NCBI RefSeq assembly: GCF_040394755.1
Contig: NZ_JBEBRQ010000001.1
Strand: one strand, 5' to 3'
DNA length: 64,000 nucleotides
Source of the DNA: Castellaniella defragrans_A
GTDB lineage: Bacteria; Pseudomonadota; Gammaproteobacteria; Burkholderiales; Burkholderiaceae_B
Part shown: positions 51,055-61,481 of the stretch, one piece after another
How positions within the stretch are numbered: position 1 is the stretch's first letter
Layout: the number at the start of each line of letters is the position of its first letter
The notes under the pieces: model-generated
The model's database searches: none
What the model was told of the DNA's origin: nothing
What the model saw: the letters and a program-made list of their open reading frames with translations, nothing else
Position numbers and translations under genes: made by a program

Positions 51055-54000
51055 ATGGCTACTGTTACCCTGGGCGTCAAGGTGGATGAGGCGCTGCGCG
51101 AGCGCCTGCGGCAGATTGCCGATAGCCTGGGTTGTACCCCCCATTGGCTGCACAAGCAGGCCTTACTGGCCTACATCGAGATGATCGAACGGGGCCAGGT
51201 GCCGGTCGAGATCGGCCATCTGGCAGGCGACGAGTCTGCCGTTGCCGCCGATGAGGTGGCCGAGCCCGAGCGTCAGCAGCCGTTCTATGAGTTCGCCCAG
51301 GAGGTCCAGCCCCAGTCCGTGCTGCGCGCGGCCATCACGGCGGCTTACCGCCGTCCCGAATCCGAATGCATACCGATGCTGCTGGATCTTGCCAGCCCGA
51401 ATGACAGCCAGCCCGTGCAGGCCCTCGCGCACCGGCTCGTCAGTGTCCTGCGCGGCAAGCGCAAGATGGGCGGGGTCGAGGCCCTGATCCAGGAATTTTC
51501 CCTGTCGAGCCAGGAGGGTGTGGCCTTGATGTGCCTGGCCGAGGCCCTGCTGCGGATTCCCGACCGCGCCACGCGGGATGCGCTGATCCGCGACAAGATC
51601 AGTCATGGCGACTGGCGCTCGCACGTGGGCGAGTCGCCCTCGCTGTTCGTCAATGCCGCCACCTGGGGGCTGCTGGTCACCGGCAAGCTGGTCGGCGTCA
51701 ACAGCGAGCAGACCCTGTCCAAGGCCCTGACCCGGCTCATCGGCAAAGGGGGCGAGCCCCTCATCCGGCGCGGCGTCAATATGGCCATGCGTTTGATGGG
51801 CGAGCAGTTCGTCACCGGACAGACGATTTCGGCAGCGCTCGCCAACAGCCGCAAGCTCGAGGAGGTCGGCTTTCGCTATTCGTACGACATGCTGGGCGAG
51901 GCGGCGACGACGGCACAGGACGCGGCCCGCTATTACGAGTCCTACGAGCAGGCGATTCACGCCATCGGCAAGGCCTCGCAGGGTCGCGGGATCTATGAGG
52001 GGCCGGGGATCTCGATCAAGCTCTCGGCGCTGCATCCGCGCTATTCACGCGCCCAGCGCGACCGGGTCATGGCCGAGCTCCTGCCGCGCATGGTCGCGCT
52101 GGCGGAACTGGCGCGGCGCTACGACATCGGTCTGAACATCGACGCCGAGGAGGCCGACCGGCTCGAACTTTCCCTGGACCTGCTCGAGGCGATGTGCTTC
52201 GACGAACGGCTGGCGGGCTGGAACGGCATCGGCTTCGTGATCCAGGCCTACCAGAAACGCGCGCCGTTCGTCATCGACTACGTGATCGACCTGGCACGCC
52301 GCAGCAAGCATCGCTTGATGGTCCGCCTCGTCAAGGGCGCCTACTGGGACAGCGAAATCAAGCGGGCGCAGATGGACGGCCTCGAAGGCTATCCGGTCTA
52401 TACGCGCAAAATCCATACCGATGTGTCGTATCTGGCCTGTGCGCGCAAGCTGCTGGGGGCGCCCGAGGCCATCTATCCGCAGTTCGCCACGCACAATGCC
52501 CAGACCTTGTCCTCGATCTATCACATGGCCGGGGCCAACTACTATCCCGGCCAGTACGAATTCCAGTGTCTGCACGGCATGGGTGAGCCCTTGTACGAGG
52601 AGGTCGTCGGGCCGGTGGCCAAGGGCAAGCTCAATCGCCCCTGCCGGGTCTATGCGCCGGTGGGCACGCACGAGACCCTGCTGGCATATCTGGTGCGCCG
52701 CCTGCTCGAGAACGGCGCCAATACGTCCTTCGTCAATCAGATCGCCGATGACGAGGTTCCCGTCGAAACATTGATCGCCGATCCGGTCGAGGCGGTGCGG
52801 CGCATCCAGCCGCTGGGCGCGCCGCACGCGCGCATTCCCCTGCCGCGCGATCTGTACCTGGAACAAGAAGGGCGCCTGAACTCGGCCGGCCTGGATCTCA
52901 GCAACGAGCATCGCCTGGGCTCGCTGTCGGCGGCCTTGCTGGGCAGCGCGCTCCAGGACTGGCGGGCCGCGCCGGACGGCGCCTGGGACGACGAGCGCGC
53001 CCAGGCGGTCCTCAATCCCGCCGATCACCGCGATGTGGTGGGCCGGGTGATCGAGGCCACCGAGGCCGACATCGGGCAGGCCCTGCGCCGGGCCGAGTAC
53101 GCGGCGCCCATCTGGCAGTCCACGCCGGTGAGCGAGCGCGCCCAATGCCTGCGCCATGCCGCGCAGATCCTCGAGGACGAAATGCAGACCGCCATCGGCC
53201 TGATCGTGCGCGAGGCGGGCAAGTCCTATCCCAACGCCATCGCCGAGGTGCGCGAGGCGGTCGACTTCCTGCGCTACTACGGCGGCGAGATCGAGCGCAC
53301 GTTCTCGAACGATACCCATCGGCCGCTGGGGCCGGTGCTGTGCATCAGCCCCTGGAACTTCCCCCTGGCCATTTTCATCGGTCAGGTCAGCGCGGCGCTG
53401 GCCGCGGGCAATGTGGTGCTGGCCAAGCCGGCGGAGCAGACCAATCTGATTGCCGCCCTCGGCGTCTCGGCGCTGCGGCGCGCCGGCGTGCCCGCCGACG
53501 CGGTGCAGCTGCTGCCGGGGCGCGGTGAAACCGTGGGCGCGCAACTGGTCGCCAGCCCCGTGGTGCGCGGGGTGATGTTCACGGGATCGACCGAGGTCGC
53601 CCGGCATATCGCGGCGACGCTGGCGCAGCGCCTGGATGCGCATGGTCAGGTGATTCCGCTGATCGCCGAGACCGGTGGCCAGAATGCCTTGATCGTGGAT
53701 TCCTCCGCCCTGACCGAGCAGGTGGTCTACGATGTGCTCAGTTCGGCGTTCGACTCCGCGGGCCAGCGCTGCTCGGCCCTGCGCGTGCTGTGCGTGCAGG
53801 AGGATTGCGCCGAGCGCACTCTTGAGATGCTGCGTGGGGCCATGCGCGAACTGCGCGTGGGGCGTCCCGATCTGCTGCATACCGATATCGGGCCGGTCAT
53901 CGATGCCGAGGCGCGCGACAATATTGAAATGCACGTGCGCGCCATGCGCGAGTCCGGTCATGCGGTCGATCGTCTGGCGCTCGACGAGCAGACACGCAAC

Positions 54001-54843
54001 GGTACTTTCGTCGCGCCCACGCTGATCGAGATCAGTCATGTTTCCGAATTGAAGCGCGAGGTATTCGGGCCGGTGCTGCACGTGCTGCGCTATCAGCGCG
54101 AGGCGCTGGACCGTCTGCTCGACGATATCAATGGCAGCGGCTATGGCTTGACCTTCGGGGTGCATACCCGACTGGACGAAACGATTCAGCACATCATCGG
54201 GCGCATCCATGCGGGCAATGTCTATGTCAATCGCAACATCGTCGGCGCAACCGTGGGTGTGCAGCCTTTTGGCGGCGAGGGTCTGTCGGGCACCGGCCCA
54301 AAGGCCGGTGGCCCGCTCTACCTGCATCGGCTGTTGTCGCGCGGGCCGGCGGATCTGCCCATCGACGGGGTGCCGGGGCGCGATGCCGCCGAGCGCATCC
54401 TGCCGGGTCCCACGGGCGAGAGCAACGTCTATCGGCTCAGGCCGCGCGGCACGGTGCTGTGCCGCGCATTGACGTCCAAGGGCGCGCAGGCGCAATACGA
54501 AGCCTGCCAGCGCACGGGAAATCGGGTGTTGTTCATCGATACCCCCGCGGGCCGTGCCTTCCAGGCGCAGGCGCGCGACGCGGCGGTCGTCCTGGCGGGT
54601 GAGGACGCGGTGGCCGATGGCGATTTTCAGGCCGTGCTGTTCGAGGGCGATGGGGATGACCTGCTGGTCCTCAATCAGGCGGTGGCGGCCCGGCCGGGGG
54701 CGATCGTCCCGGTCCTGGGGATGCGCAGCGAGGAATTGTCCGCAGGCGGCGGCTACGCGCTCGAGATGCTGGTGCGCGAGATGTCGATCTGCATCAATAC
54801 GGCCGCAGCGGGCGGCAACGCCAGTCTGATGATGGTCGGGTAG
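51055..54843 (+). CDS. putA: PutA, trifunctional proline utilisation protein
   Basis: Oxidises proline to glutamate in two steps. The 1262 residues contain an N-terminal ribbon-helix-helix DNA-binding domain (MATVTLGVKVDEALRERLRQIADSLGCTPHWLHKQALLAYIE), a proline dehydrogenase barrel (about 210-490, RLVKGAYWDSEIKRAQ near 422), an aldehyde dehydrogenase domain (about 640-1090; SPWNFPLAIF, E872 in ETGGQNA, catalytic C906 in GQRCSAL) and a C-terminal domain. The RHH region predicts self-repression. No strong Shine-Dalgarno is visible. Confidence 0.97.
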   Translation: MATVTLGVKVDEALRERLRQIADSLGCTPHWLHKQALLAYIEMIERGQVPVEIGHLAGDESAVAADEVAEPERQQPFYEFAQEVQPQSVLRAAITAAYRRPESECIPMLLDLASPNDSQPVQALAHRLVSVLRGKRKMGGVEALIQEFSLSSQEGVALMCLAEALLRIPDRATRDALIRDKISHGDWRSHVGESPSLFVNAATWGLLVTGKLVGVNSEQTLSKALTRLIGKGGEPLIRRGVNMAMRLMGEQFVTGQTISAALANSRKLEEVGFRYSYDMLGEAATTAQDAARYYESYEQAIHAIGKASQGRGIYEGPGISIKLSALHPRYSRAQRDRVMAELLPRMVALAELARRYDIGLNIDAEEADRLELSLDLLEAMCFDERLAGWNGIGFVIQAYQKRAPFVIDYVIDLARRSKHRLMVRLVKGAYWDSEIKRAQMDGLEGYPVYTRKIHTDVSYLACARKLLGAPEAIYPQFATHNAQTLSSIYHMAGANYYPGQYEFQCLHGMGEPLYEEVVGPVAKGKLNRPCRVYAPVGTHETLLAYLVRRLLENGANTSFVNQIADDEVPVETLIADPVEAVRRIQPLGAPHARIPLPRDLYLEQEGRLNSAGLDLSNEHRLGSLSAALLGSALQDWRAAPDGAWDDERAQAVLNPADHRDVVGRVIEATEADIGQALRRAEYAAPIWQSTPVSERAQCLRHAAQILEDEMQTAIGLIVREAGKSYPNAIAEVREAVDFLRYYGGEIERTFSNDTHRPLGPVLCISPWNFPLAIFIGQVSAALAAGNVVLAKPAEQTNLIAALGVSALRRAGVPADAVQLLPGRGETVGAQLVASPVVRGVMFTGSTEVARHIAATLAQRLDAHGQVIPLIAETGGQNALIVDSSALTEQVVYDVLSSAFDSAGQRCSALRVLCVQEDCAERTLEMLRGAMRELRVGRPDLLHTDIGPVIDAEARDNIEMHVRAMRESGHAVDRLALDEQTRNGTFVAPTLIEISHVSELKREVFGPVLHVLRYQREALDRLLDDINGSGYGLTFGVHTRLDETIQHIIGRIHAGNVYVNRNIVGATVGVQPFGGEGLSGTGPKAGGPLYLHRLLSRGPADLPIDGVPGRDAAERILPGPTGESNVYRLRPRGTVLCRALTSKGAQAQYEACQRTGNRVLFIDTPAGRAFQAQARDAAVVLAGEDAVADGDFQAVLFEGDGDDLLVLNQAVAARPGAIVPVLGMRSEELSAGGGYALEMLVREMSICINTAAAGGNASLMMVG

Positions 54844-54981
54844 GGCGGCGTGGCCGCCGGGCGGCGGCCAGCCGGTATAAAAGGGTAACTTGATGAAGGC
54901 CATACCTATTTTTGCGTAAACTGGGGCAGCCAGGAAAGGCCATGAGCCGAAGGCATCCCGATATAAAAGGAGATCGACGAT

Positions 54982-56142
54982 ATGCAATCCACCAAGCGCT
55001 TCAAGCTGCTTGCCACATCCGCCGCATTGCTGGCGGGCTTCGCCTTCGGCCCGGCGCATGCCGATACCGAAGTGGTCAAGCTCGGTTTTGCCGCGCCGCT
55101 GACCGGCCCTCAGGCGCACTATGGCGAGGACATGAAAAACGGTCTGACGCTTGCGATCGAGGAGGCCAACAAGCAGAACATCCAGCTCGACGGCAAGACT
55201 GCCAAGTTCGAACTCGTTGCGCGCGACGACCAGGCCGATCCGCGGACTGCCGTGCAGGTCGCGCAGCAGATCGTCGATGAGGGGGTCAAGGGCGTCCTGG
55301 GGCATTTCAACTCGGGCACGACCATTCCGGCATCGCGCGTCTACAACGACGCGGGCCTGCCGCAGATCGCCATGGCGACCTCGCCTGAATACACCCAGCA
55401 GGGTTATGACACCACCTTCCGCATGATGACCAGCGACACCCAGCAGGGCGCGGCGGACGGCGAATTCATCGTCAAGGACCTGGGCGCCAGGAAAGTCGCC
55501 CTGATCGACGATCGCACGGCCTACGGCCAGGGTCTGGCCGACGAGGTCGCCAAGGCCGTCAAGGCTGCCGGGGGCGAGATCATCACCCGCGAGTATACGA
55601 CCGACAAGGCGACGGATTTCACGGCGATCCTCACCAACATCAAGTCCAAGGCGCCGGATGCGATCTTCTTTGGCGGCCTGGACGCCCAGTCGGGGCCGAT
55701 GCGCAGCCAGATGGTGCGCCTGGGCATCGAGGCGCCCCTGGTCTCGGGCGAGATGACCCGCAGCGATACCTTTCTGAAACTCGCGGGCGATGCGGCCAAC
55801 GGCACCTATGCCTCCCTGGCCGGCGTGCCGGTGGACTCGATGGCATCTGGCGCGCAGTTCCTCAAGGACTACAAGGCGCGCTTCAACATCGAGCCCGGCG
55901 TCTATGCGCCGTATGCCTACGATGGCGCCTGGAACATGATCGTCGCCATGCAGGAGGCCGGTTCCTCGGACCCCGCCAAGTACTTGCCCAAGCTCGCCAG
56001 CCTCAACCGCAGCGGCGCCACCAGCAAGCACATCGCCTACGACAGCAAGGGTGATCTCAAAGAAGTCGCCGTGACCATCTATCTGGTCAAGGACGGCCAA
56101 TGGACCATGGACAAGAGCATGGTCAGCCAGGCTGCCGAATAA
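54982..56142 (+). CDS. livJ: LivJ-like branched-chain amino-acid binding protein
   Basis: A periplasmic substrate-binding protein of a type I (HAAT) ABC importer. The 386 residues have a cleavable signal (about 1-27, ending AHADT) and the Leu/Ile/Val binding fold (VKLGFAAPLTGPQAHYGEDMKNGLTLAIEEAN, GHFNSGTTIPASRVYNDAGLPQIAMATSPEY). AAGGAG precedes the ATG. It lies downstream of putA and heads the liv run. The exact amino acid is unproven. Confidence 0.94.
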   Translation: MQSTKRFKLLATSAALLAGFAFGPAHADTEVVKLGFAAPLTGPQAHYGEDMKNGLTLAIEEANKQNIQLDGKTAKFELVARDDQADPRTAVQVAQQIVDEGVKGVLGHFNSGTTIPASRVYNDAGLPQIAMATSPEYTQQGYDTTFRMMTSDTQQGAADGEFIVKDLGARKVALIDDRTAYGQGLADEVAKAVKAAGGEIITREYTTDKATDFTAILTNIKSKAPDAIFFGGLDAQSGPMRSQMVRLGIEAPLVSGEMTRSDTFLKLAGDAANGTYASLAGVPVDSMASGAQFLKDYKARFNIEPGVYAPYAYDGAWNMIVAMQEAGSSDPAKYLPKLASLNRSGATSKHIAYDSKGDLKEVAVTIYLVKDGQWTMDKSMVSQAAE

Positions 56143-56159
56143 ACCCGGCGCGCAATTCC

Positions 56160-56196
56160 GGGCGGCGTGCGATCCTCCACGAGGGCCGTGCCGCCC
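56160..56196 (+). promoter_or_regulatory. hairpin between livJ and livH
   Basis: GGGCGGC (56160-56166) and GCCGCCC (56190-56196) form a 7-bp stem with a large loop, without a T tract. Such hairpins often stabilise the abundant binding-protein message relative to the downstream transporter genes. Confidence 0.4.
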
Positions 56197-56297
56197 GATT
56201 CTCCTGACGAATCGACGGGCTGACCCCCGGCTCCTTCCGCATGAAGGACAGCCGGATCGCGAGGGCGGCGCCAGTCATTCCGGTCTTGGATGTACGT

Positions 56298-57230
56298 ATG
56301 GATATTTTCCTCCAGCAGTTGATCAACGGGGTGACCGTGGGCAGTGTCTATGCCCTGGTGGCGCTCGGCTACACCATGGTGTACGGGATCATCGGCTTAA
56401 TCAATTTCGCGCATGGCGACGTCGTGATGGTCGGCGCCATGCTGGCCACCACCCTGGTGATCAGCCTGGTCGGCGGTGTCGGGGCCGGCGTTTCGCCGGT
56501 GCTCCTGCTGGCCGCGGCCCTGGCGGTTGCGATCCCCTTTTGCATGGGCCTGGGCTGGCTCGCCGAGCGCTACGCCTACCGGCCCCTGCGCCGCGCGCCG
56601 CGCCTGACCGCCCTGATCACCGCGATCGGCGTTTCGATCATCATCCAGAACGTCGCCATGATGGTCTGGGGCCGCAACTACCTCAGTTTCCCTCGCATCA
56701 TCGAGCCCACCATCTATCAATTCGGCGGGGCTCGCATCAGCACCTTGCAATTGATGATCGTGTTCGGCTCGCTGCTGATCATGGCCGGCCTGATGCTGGT
56801 GGTGCATCGCACCCGCCTGGGCACCGCCATGCGCGCGACCGCCCAGAATCAGGAGGTTGCCGGCCTGATGGGCGTCAACATCAACACCGTCATCTCGGCC
56901 GCCTTTCTGATCGGTTCGGCGCTCGCCGCCGTGGCCGGCATCATGGTTGTGGCCTATTACGGGGTGGCTCAATATACGATGGGCTTCATGCTGGGCCTGA
57001 AGGCCTTCACCGCCGCTGTGCTCGGCGGTATCGGCAATCTCGGCGGGGCCATGCTGGGCGGTCTGCTGCTGGGCATCATCGAGGCCCTGGGCGCCGGCTA
57101 TATCGGCGACCTGACCAACGGCGTGTTCGGCAGCAACTACCAGGATGTCTTTTCCTTCATCGTCCTGATTCTGGTCCTGGTGTTCCGGCCCTCGGGCCTG
57201 ATGGGTGAACGGGTGGGAGACCGCGCATGA
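56298..57230 (+). CDS. livH: LivH, branched-chain amino-acid ABC permease
   Basis: A 310-residue permease with about eight helices: MDIFLQQLINGVTVGSVYALVALGYTMVYGIIGLINFAHGD is the LivH N-terminus, and GLKAFTAAVLGGIGNLGGAMLGG the EAA-like cytoplasmic loop. The ATG at 56298 gives the family start; an earlier in-frame start adds 19 unrelated residues. It overlaps livM by ATGA. Confidence 0.96.
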   Translation: MDIFLQQLINGVTVGSVYALVALGYTMVYGIIGLINFAHGDVVMVGAMLATTLVISLVGGVGAGVSPVLLLAAALAVAIPFCMGLGWLAERYAYRPLRRAPRLTALITAIGVSIIIQNVAMMVWGRNYLSFPRIIEPTIYQFGGARISTLQLMIVFGSLLIMAGLMLVVHRTRLGTAMRATAQNQEVAGLMGVNINTVISAAFLIGSALAAVAGIMVVAYYGVAQYTMGFMLGLKAFTAAVLGGIGNLGGAMLGGLLLGIIEALGAGYIGDLTNGVFGSNYQDVFSFIVLILVLVFRPSGLMGERVGDRA

Positions 57231-58306
57231 TGATCCAGTCCAAATCCATGCCGCCCAAAGTCTGGCTGGGTATCGCCCTGTGCGGGGTCGTGCTGGCCGT
57301 GCTGCCTTTCCTGCTCGGCATGCATGGCCAGAGCTGGGTGCGCACGGTGAATTTCGCCCTGCTGTATGTGATGCTGTCGCTGGGGCTGAACATCGTCGTG
57401 GGCTTTGCCGGCCTGCTCGACCTGGGTTATATCGCCTTTTATGCCGTGGGCGCCTATGTGTGGGCGATGCTCGCCTCGCCGCATTTCGGCCTGCACCTGC
57501 CGTTCTGGGTCATCATCCCGGCCGGACTGCTGCTGGCCGCGTTCTTCGGTGCGATGCTCGGCGCCCCGACGCTCAAGCTGCGCGGCGATTATCTGGCCAT
57601 CGTCACGCTGGGCTTTGGCGAAATCGTGCGCATTTTCATGAACAATCTGGATGCGCCGATCAACATCACCAACGGTCCGCAGGGGATCAACCGGGTCGAT
57701 CCTTTTTCCGTGGCGGGATTCTCGTTCGGCCGCAGCGAGCAGATCCTGGGCTTTCGCATCACCGGCCCGGAAAAGTACTACTACCTGCTCCTGCTGCTGA
57801 CGATCCTCATCGTGATCGTCTGCGCGCGGTTGCAGAATTCGCGCATCGGTCGCGCCTGGGAGGCCGTGCGCGAGGACGAGATCGCCGCCAAGGCCATGGG
57901 CATCAATACCCGCAACATCAAGCTGCTGGCGTTCTCGATGGGGGCGACCTTCGGCGGGCTGGCGGGGGCGATGTTCGCCTCGATGCAGGGGTTCGTCAGC
58001 CCCGAGAGCTTCAGCCTGACCGAGTCCATCCTGATCCTGTGCATGGTGGTGCTGGGTGGCATGGGCAATATCCCGGGGGTGATCCTGGGCGCTTTGCTGC
58101 TGTCGATTTTCCCCGAGGTGCTGCGCGCCGTGGTCGTCCCCTTGCAGCAGGCGATCTTTGGCGAGGTGGTGTTGGACCCGGATGGCATCCGGATGCTGAT
58201 CTTCGGCTTTGCGCTGGTGCTGGTGATGATTTTCCGTCCGGCGGGCCTGTGGCCTTCGGCGGTGCGGCGCCGCGAGCTCAGCCGCGGCGCGGAGGGCGGG
58301 GCATGA
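57227..58306 (+). CDS. livM: LivM, branched-chain amino-acid ABC permease
   Basis: A 359-residue second permease of the importer with about ten helices: LLYVMLSLGLNIVVGFAGLLDLGYIAFYAVGAY and GRAWEAVREDEIAAKAMGINTRNIKLLAFSMGATFGGLAGAMFA are LivM signatures. It is coupled to livH and livG by ATGA overlaps, so all four transporter genes are co-translated. Confidence 0.96.
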   Translation: MMIQSKSMPPKVWLGIALCGVVLAVLPFLLGMHGQSWVRTVNFALLYVMLSLGLNIVVGFAGLLDLGYIAFYAVGAYVWAMLASPHFGLHLPFWVIIPAGLLLAAFFGAMLGAPTLKLRGDYLAIVTLGFGEIVRIFMNNLDAPINITNGPQGINRVDPFSVAGFSFGRSEQILGFRITGPEKYYYLLLLLTILIVIVCARLQNSRIGRAWEAVREDEIAAKAMGINTRNIKLLAFSMGATFGGLAGAMFASMQGFVSPESFSLTESILILCMVVLGGMGNIPGVILGALLLSIFPEVLRAVVVPLQQAIFGEVVLDPDGIRMLIFGFALVLVMIFRPAGLWPSAVRRRELSRGAEGGA

Positions 58307-59123
58307 AACCCATGGAACGCGAAAATTCCAGCCACGGCAGCGATCTGCTGCTGGTGGCCAATAAACTGAGCAAGCGCTTCGGCGGCCTGCAGGCCCTGTC
58401 GGAGGTGAGCTTTTCGATCCGCAAGGGCGACATCTATGGCCTGATCGGCCCCAACGGCGCGGGCAAGACCACCTTGTTCAATGTCATGACGGGTCTCTAC
58501 ATCCCCGAATCGGGGACCTGCAATTTCATGGGGCGCGAGTTCACGCGCCTCAAGCCGCATCAGATCGCCCAGGCGGGTCTGGCCCGGACTTTCCAGAACA
58601 TCCGCCTGTTCGGCGCGTTGAGCGCCCTCGAAAACGTCATGATCGGACGCCACGTGCGCACCCATGCGGGTTTGTTCGGCGCGGTGACGCGCAACCGGCG
58701 CACCATGGCCGAGGAGGCCGCGATCGAGGCGCGGGCCCGCGAGTTGCTGGATTACGTGGGTATCGGCGAACGCGCCAACGATATGGCGCGCTCGCTGCCG
58801 TATGGCGATCAACGCCGCCTCGAAATCGCCCGCGCGCTCGCCACCGAGCCCATGCTGCTCGCCCTGGACGAGCCGGCGGCGGGCATGAACGCCTCCGAAA
58901 CCCTGGTGCTGCGCCGCCTGATCGAAAAAATCCGCGCCGACGGCGTGACCGTGCTGTTGATCGAGCACGACATGAAACTGGTCATGGGCCTGTGCGACCG
59001 GGTCCTGGTCCTGGAATACGGCAAGGTGCTGGCCGAAGGCAAGCCGGCCGACGTGCAGCATGATCCCAAAGTGATCGAGGCCTATCTGGGGGCGGGCGCG
59101 GCCGTCGCCACAGGAGATCGCGC

Positions 59124-59127
<4 letters not shown>
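58303..59127 (+). CDS. livG: LivG, branched-chain amino-acid ABC ATPase
   Basis: A 274-residue ATPase with Walker A GPNGAGKT at 49-56, the signature written LPYGDQRRLEIARALA instead of LSGGQ (normal for LivG), Walker B LLALDEPAAGMN and LIEHDMKLVM. Its start overlaps the livM stop. A long in-frame reading of the same frame upstream lies within livM and is not coding. Confidence 0.96.
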
Positions 59128-59852
<725 letters not shown>

Positions 59853-60200
59853 GGCTTGGCTGGCGGGTTGAAGAAGCCTCCGCGGTCATGGCTGGACTTT
59901 TCTTCCCCGGCCAAGCAGGATTGAATCCTACTTGATGATGGGAGGCTCCCATGCGAACGGTCGCACCTGCCTATGACGTGCTCAAGGCCGATCCGTCTTG
60001 AGTTGTTCCACATCCGGTCATCCGAGCGGTATACGGGCCGCCAAGTGGAGATTCTTGTCATGGGCCTGATCTGGCGCGCTATTTTGCTGTTTTTTCGTTT
60101 GGCGCGGCATTCTTCTTGTGTCTGATGGTTGGCGGCCTGTTGCGCGAATTGCTCTTTCATTCTCGTGTCTAAGAGAAGGTGGCAACTGTTCAGGACAGGC
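59853..60200. other. 348-bp region after livF with a possible gene remnant
   Basis: No intact gene is supported. Just after livF a 10-bp inverted repeat GCTTGGCTGG/CCGGCCAAGC (59854-59863 and 59907-59916, one mismatch) could be part of a terminator, without a T tract. A possible frameshifted small gene lies at 59951-60125. Confidence 0.5.
59951..60125 (+). pseudogene. possible frameshifted small gene remnant
   Basis: After a good GGGAGG, the ATG at 59951 opens MRTVAPAYDVLKADPS and stops at once. A one-base shift near 59996 would continue LELFHIRSSERYTGRQVEILVMG and run to 60125 with a hydrophobic end. The stretch has protein-like composition but I cannot name a family. It may be a decayed toxin-antitoxin or regulator gene, or chance. 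Confidence 0.3.
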
Positions 60201-60920
60201 TCAGTAACGGAAATAGAACGTGCCGAACTCGGCGGGGTCGTCGGGTCTGCGTTGCGCCTTGGATGATTTCACCAGATCGATGTTGCCGGGGTCGGGTAGG
60301 CCCAGTGTCCGAAAAACCTTTTCAGACAGGCGAACGAAAGGCATCCATTGGCGGGCGAGGCTGATGGTCACCAAGCCAAGAAAGCCGTAGACGAATGAAG
60401 CGGCATACCCGAAAGGATCGATGACAGCGTCCAAGAAATCCTCTGTTCCCCATACAAGAAACATCATGAACAATCCAAGCATGTTCGACGCGGTCGCCCC
60501 AATAAACCACCATTTCACCGCATTCTTGATGTGCCGCGTCCTGGCGCGCGAACAATGCGGATGGAGCGCAACGGTGCGATCCTCCGGCCGCGCGATACCG
60601 CCCGCTTCGTAGTGATCGCCAACCCACTCGGCGGCGACGTTCACCCGATCGCCTTCCTTGAATGGACTGCGCCATAGCCAGCCCTTCACGGGCTGGTCAT
60701 CCAGGTCGAACTCTACATAATCGGCTTGTTCTTCCATATCGTTCGCGCCTGACGCCGTGGCGACCGCCGGGCCGCTCAGGCCGGCAAGGCCCGCCGCAAT
60801 GGCAACCACGCCCATCCAGCTCCGATCGGGGTCCGTGAAAACGAAACTCGCCGCGGCCCGCGTGCATCGGTAGTTCCTGATCGTGCCGCTGAGTTTGAGC
60901 AGTTCGCCTGTCTTGTTCAT
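60201..60920 (-). CDS. membrane protein resembling a putative type VI secretion effector family
   Basis: A 239-residue protein: LLKLSGTIRNYRCTRAAASFVFTDPDRSWMGVVAIAAGLAG, EFDLDDQPVKGWLWRSPFKEGDRVNVAAEWVGDHYEAGGIARPEDRTVALHPHCSR, then KNAVKWWFIGATASNMLGLFMMFLVWG. It has two or three hydrophobic segments (about 40-58, 140-160, 175-195). From memory this fits a Burkholderiales family often labelled putative T6SS effector; no catalytic motif is visible, and no vgrG or other T6SS gene is nearby. The ATG at 60920 is preferred over a TTG 15 bases upstream. Confidence 0.6.
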   Translation of the reverse strand: MNKTGELLKLSGTIRNYRCTRAAASFVFTDPDRSWMGVVAIAAGLAGLSGPAVATASGANDMEEQADYVEFDLDDQPVKGWLWRSPFKEGDRVNVAAEWVGDHYEAGGIARPEDRTVALHPHCSRARTRHIKNAVKWWFIGATASNMLGLFMMFLVWGTEDFLDAVIDPFGYAASFVYGFLGLVTISLARQWMPFVRLSEKVFRTLGLPDPGNIDLVKSSKAQRRPDDPAEFGTFYFRY

Positions 60921-60981
60921 TTTTCCATCAGCCAATTGGCGCTTGGGCTGAATAAATCCTGGCCCTGCCTGCCGCCCGCCA

Positions 60982-61431
60982 TCAGCCCTGGCCGGTGCTG
61001 CCGAAACCGCCGCCGCCTCGGGTGCTGTCGGGAAATTCGCTCACCACCTCGAAGGCGACCTGCTGGACCGGCACGATCACCAATTGCGCGAGGCGCTCCA
61101 TGGGCTGGAGGGTGTAGGTCTGCGTGCCGCGGTTCCAGACCGACACCATCAGGGGGCCCTGGTAGTCCGAATCGATCAGGCCCACCAGATTGCCCAGCAC
61201 GATGCCGTGCTTGTGGCCCAGGCCCGAGCGCGGCAGGATCATGCCGGCGTAGGCCGGGTCGGCGATGTGGATGGCCAGGCCGGTGGGCACCAGCCCGGCA
61301 TCGCCGGGAGCGAGGGTGAGCGGGGCTTCGAGGCAGGCGCGCAGGTCGAGTCCCGCGGAGCCCGGCGTGGCGTAGGCCGGCAGGCAGTCGTTCATCCGGG
61401 GGTCGAGGATCTTCAGGGCGATGGATCGCAT
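60982..61431 (-). CDS. dut: Dut, dUTP diphosphatase
   Basis: Hydrolyses dUTP to dUMP, keeping uracil out of DNA and feeding thymidylate synthesis. The 149-residue trimeric enzyme shows all five motifs: GSAGLDLRA, PRSGLGHKHGI, GLIDSDYQG, RLAQLVIVP and RGGGGFGSTG. The ATG at 61431 gives the family start; the frame stays open upstream through coaBC only as a shadow. It follows coaBC, the same order as in many proteobacteria. Confidence 0.97.
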   Translation of the reverse strand: MRSIALKILDPRMNDCLPAYATPGSAGLDLRACLEAPLTLAPGDAGLVPTGLAIHIADPAYAGMILPRSGLGHKHGIVLGNLVGLIDSDYQGPLMVSVWNRGTQTYTLQPMERLAQLVIVPVQQVAFEVVSEFPDSTRGGGGFGSTGQG

Positions 61432-61481
61432 GGGGTCTCGGGCGGTCGTATGTTGGCGGAAAAGTTGGCGGAAAACGGGAC

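Noticed and set aside
52045..56100. An open frame of 1351 codons on the minus strand opposite putA and livJ
   Set aside because: It is a shadow: the plus-strand genes are complete known proteins with clear motifs, and long antisense frames are common in GC-rich coding DNA. Its translation is low-complexity and matches no family.
57205..58302. A long reading upstream of livG in the same frame as LivG
   Set aside because: The stretch lies wholly within livM, which is intact in another frame; livG starts at the ATG overlapping the livM stop.
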